Source: Dietzia cercidiphylli
GTDB lineage: Bacteria; Actinomycetota; Actinomycetes; Mycobacteriales; Mycobacteriaceae
Assembly: GCF_014145145.1 (NCBI RefSeq)
Contig: NZ_JAALEA010000040.1
Location: 1-39,505 of the forward strand
DNA: 39,505 bases
Reading direction: 5' to 3'
Shown: positions 38,504 through 39,505 of the stretch, piece by piece
Numbering within the stretch: the first letter of the stretch is position 1
How the letters are laid out: every line of letters begins with the position of its first letter
The notes under the pieces: generated by a model
Database searches by the model: none
What the model saw: only the letters and a program-made list of their open reading frames with translations
What the model was told of the DNA's origin: nothing
Position numbers and translations under genes: made by a program

Positions 38504-39505
38504 ATGACCGCGAACGGACGGATCGGTGACGACGGTGTGGACGACCCTCGGACGGTGGTGATCTCCTCTCCGGAGGAGCTCATCGCGTCCATCCCGTCGA
38601 TGTTGGGGTTCCCGCCGGGGCCCGGATCGGTGGTGGTGATATGCGGGCGGACCGCGGACGGTCACGCCGGGCCGGTCGTCAGGATGGATGTCGGCCTGCT
38701 CGGAGGTCCCGGATCGCCACCCGGGGAAGGAGACGGACGGGACGGTGCGGACGGGCGGGGCGGTGCGGACGGGTGGGGCGGTGCGGAGGACTGCCGCTCC
38801 GGGGAGGGTGAGCCCTCACCGGTCGTGGCCGACGACGGTCCGGCTCGTGGGCTGGCCCGGTTCTGCTCGAGGGAGGGGGTGACCGACGTCCACCTGGTGG
38901 TGGTTCACGAGGACTGTGCGGACGGGCACTCCGCCGGTCTCCGCGCGGAGGACGCCGCCGCGGCGTTCGAGTACTGGTTGGGGCTGGCCGGGACGCAGGT
39001 CGTCGGCGCCTACGGGGTGGGCGAGTTCGCACACGGCTCGCCGTGGGTCGATCTGTTCGGGATGGTCCGGGGAACGCAGGTCGACCCGGACTCGACGGAG
39101 ATCGCCGCGGTCCACGCGTTCGACGGGCGGGTCCGGGCCGGTTCGCGGGCAGAGATCGAGCGGCTGTACCAGGTGCGGGACCACGGGGCGTGTGACGACG
39201 ATCCGCACGGTCGGGGACCCGCACGGCTGGAGGGGGCCCTCGAGGTGGACCGCGCGGTGAGGGCGCACGAGGACGCGGAACGCCGCCTGGAGGACGGGGA
39301 GGAACTCGACGACGACGAGTTGGCCGGGATCGGACGCGTCCTGCTGGACATCGCCGTGCGGGACGAGGTCTACCGGCGCCTGGCCCACCGAGGTCTGTGC
39401 GATCGCGACGGCCGCCGCCTGCTCTGGTGGTCGCTCGCGCGCCGCCGGCCGGGCCGCGAACGCTCGGTGGCGTTGCTGTTGTTGGGAGCCGCGGCCTACT
39501 TCGCC
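38504..39505 (+). CDS. DUF4192 protein, 3'-truncated by the window edge
   Basis: The frame is open from ATG 38504 to the last base (334 codons) and is incomplete at the 3' end. The start TVVISSPEELIASIPSMLGFPPGPGSVVVIC is the typical DUF4192 N-terminus. A Gly/Asp-rich insertion follows, built of an 18-bp repeat (38732-38785). Then come HLVVVHEDC, FEYWLGLAG, GEFAHGSPWVDLFG and the helix LAGIGRVLLDIAVRDEVYRRLAHRG. DUF4192 proteins are common in actinobacteria and have no assigned role. The ribosome site is weak (CAGGTGG near 38491). It is divergent from PAC2. Confidence 0.85.
   Translation, partial: MTANGRIGDDGVDDPRTVVISSPEELIASIPSMLGFPPGPGSVVVICGRTADGHAGPVVRMDVGLLGGPGSPPGEGDGRDGADGRGGADGWGGAEDCRSGEGEPSPVVADDGPARGLARFCSREGVTDVHLVVVHEDCADGHSAGLRAEDAAAAFEYWLGLAGTQVVGAYGVGEFAHGSPWVDLFGMVRGTQVDPDSTEIAAVHAFDGRVRAGSRAEIERLYQVRDHGACDDDPHGRGPARLEGALEVDRAVRAHEDAERRLEDGEELDDDELAGIGRVLLDIAVRDEVYRRLAHRGLCDRDGRRLLWWSLARRRPGRERSVALLLLGAAAYFA
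38732..38785 (+). repeat. three 18-bp in-frame tandem repeats inside DUF4192
   Basis: Units start at 38732, 38750 and 38768. The second and third differ at one base (GACGGGYGGGGCGGTGCG); the first is more diverged. They encode the six-residue repeat DGRDGA, DGRGGA, DGWGGA in a low-complexity, probably disordered linker. Such tracts often vary in copy number between strains. Confidence 0.75.

Overview
The window is about 70% GC and looks like a chromosomal core segment of a mycolic-acid actinobacterium (order Mycobacteriales). Two blocks follow the gene order I remember from Mycobacterium tuberculosis: recN-steA-steB/mctB-pyrG-NUDIX-xerD-parA-scpA-scpB-rluB-cmk-der (Rv1696 to Rv1713) and secA2-pgsA2-gcvH-garA-ftsR-DUF151-merR-gcvP (Rv1821 to Rv1832). 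The GC content and the presence of steA/steB fit genera such as Dietzia, Gordonia or Rhodococcus. The sequence alone does not fix the genus.

Layout. Bases 1-12647 (+): a 5'-truncated recN, the SteA/SteB envelope-division pair, CTP synthase, an ADP-ribose pyrophosphatase-like NUDIX protein, XerD, an orphan ParA, the condensin partners ScpA and ScpB, RluB, cytidylate kinase and the GTPase Der. Many neighbours share 4-nt stop/start overlaps, so much of this is one or two translationally coupled operons. Bases 12719-12837: tRNA-Pro(GGG) and its terminator. Bases 12838-17471 (+): an accessory-looking insert between the two core blocks, with a full-length bifunctional AdhE behind a CRP/GlxR-type operator, an SRPBCC protein and an unrecognised 379-residue protein. 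Bases 17561-27008 (+): SecA2, a CDP-alcohol phosphatidyltransferase, and the glycine cleavage proteins GcvH and GcvP. Between these two lie GarA, FtsR, a DUF151 protein and a second MerR-type regulator; a tandem glycine riboswitch precedes gcvP. Bases 27056-28744 (+): an orphan protein with a possible OGG-like fold and an alpha/beta hydrolase. Bases 28781-38237, mostly (-): an acyl-CoA synthetase with a small cysteine-containing protein, then lipoprotein, TY-chaperone-like, NUDIX, TetR, DUF3817, DUF3516 helicase and PAC2 genes; a (+) SEC-C gene is embedded among them. Bases 38504 to the end (+): a truncated DUF4192 gene.

How the genes fit together. The left block combines chromosome maintenance (RecN, XerD, ParA, ScpAB), nucleotide supply (PyrG, Cmk) and ribosome maturation (RluB, Der). 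The gcv region links glycine catabolism with GarA, a phospho-switch of 2-oxoglutarate and glutamate metabolism, and with two MerR-type regulators. Non-coding signals stand out: several genes start 6 or 7 nt after a TAnnnT -10 box (probable leaderless mRNAs), a SoxR-box-like palindrome and two leader hairpins precede the second MerR gene, and one terminator stem contains the stop codons of two convergent genes. I found no CRISPR array, prophage, insertion sequence or obvious defence system.
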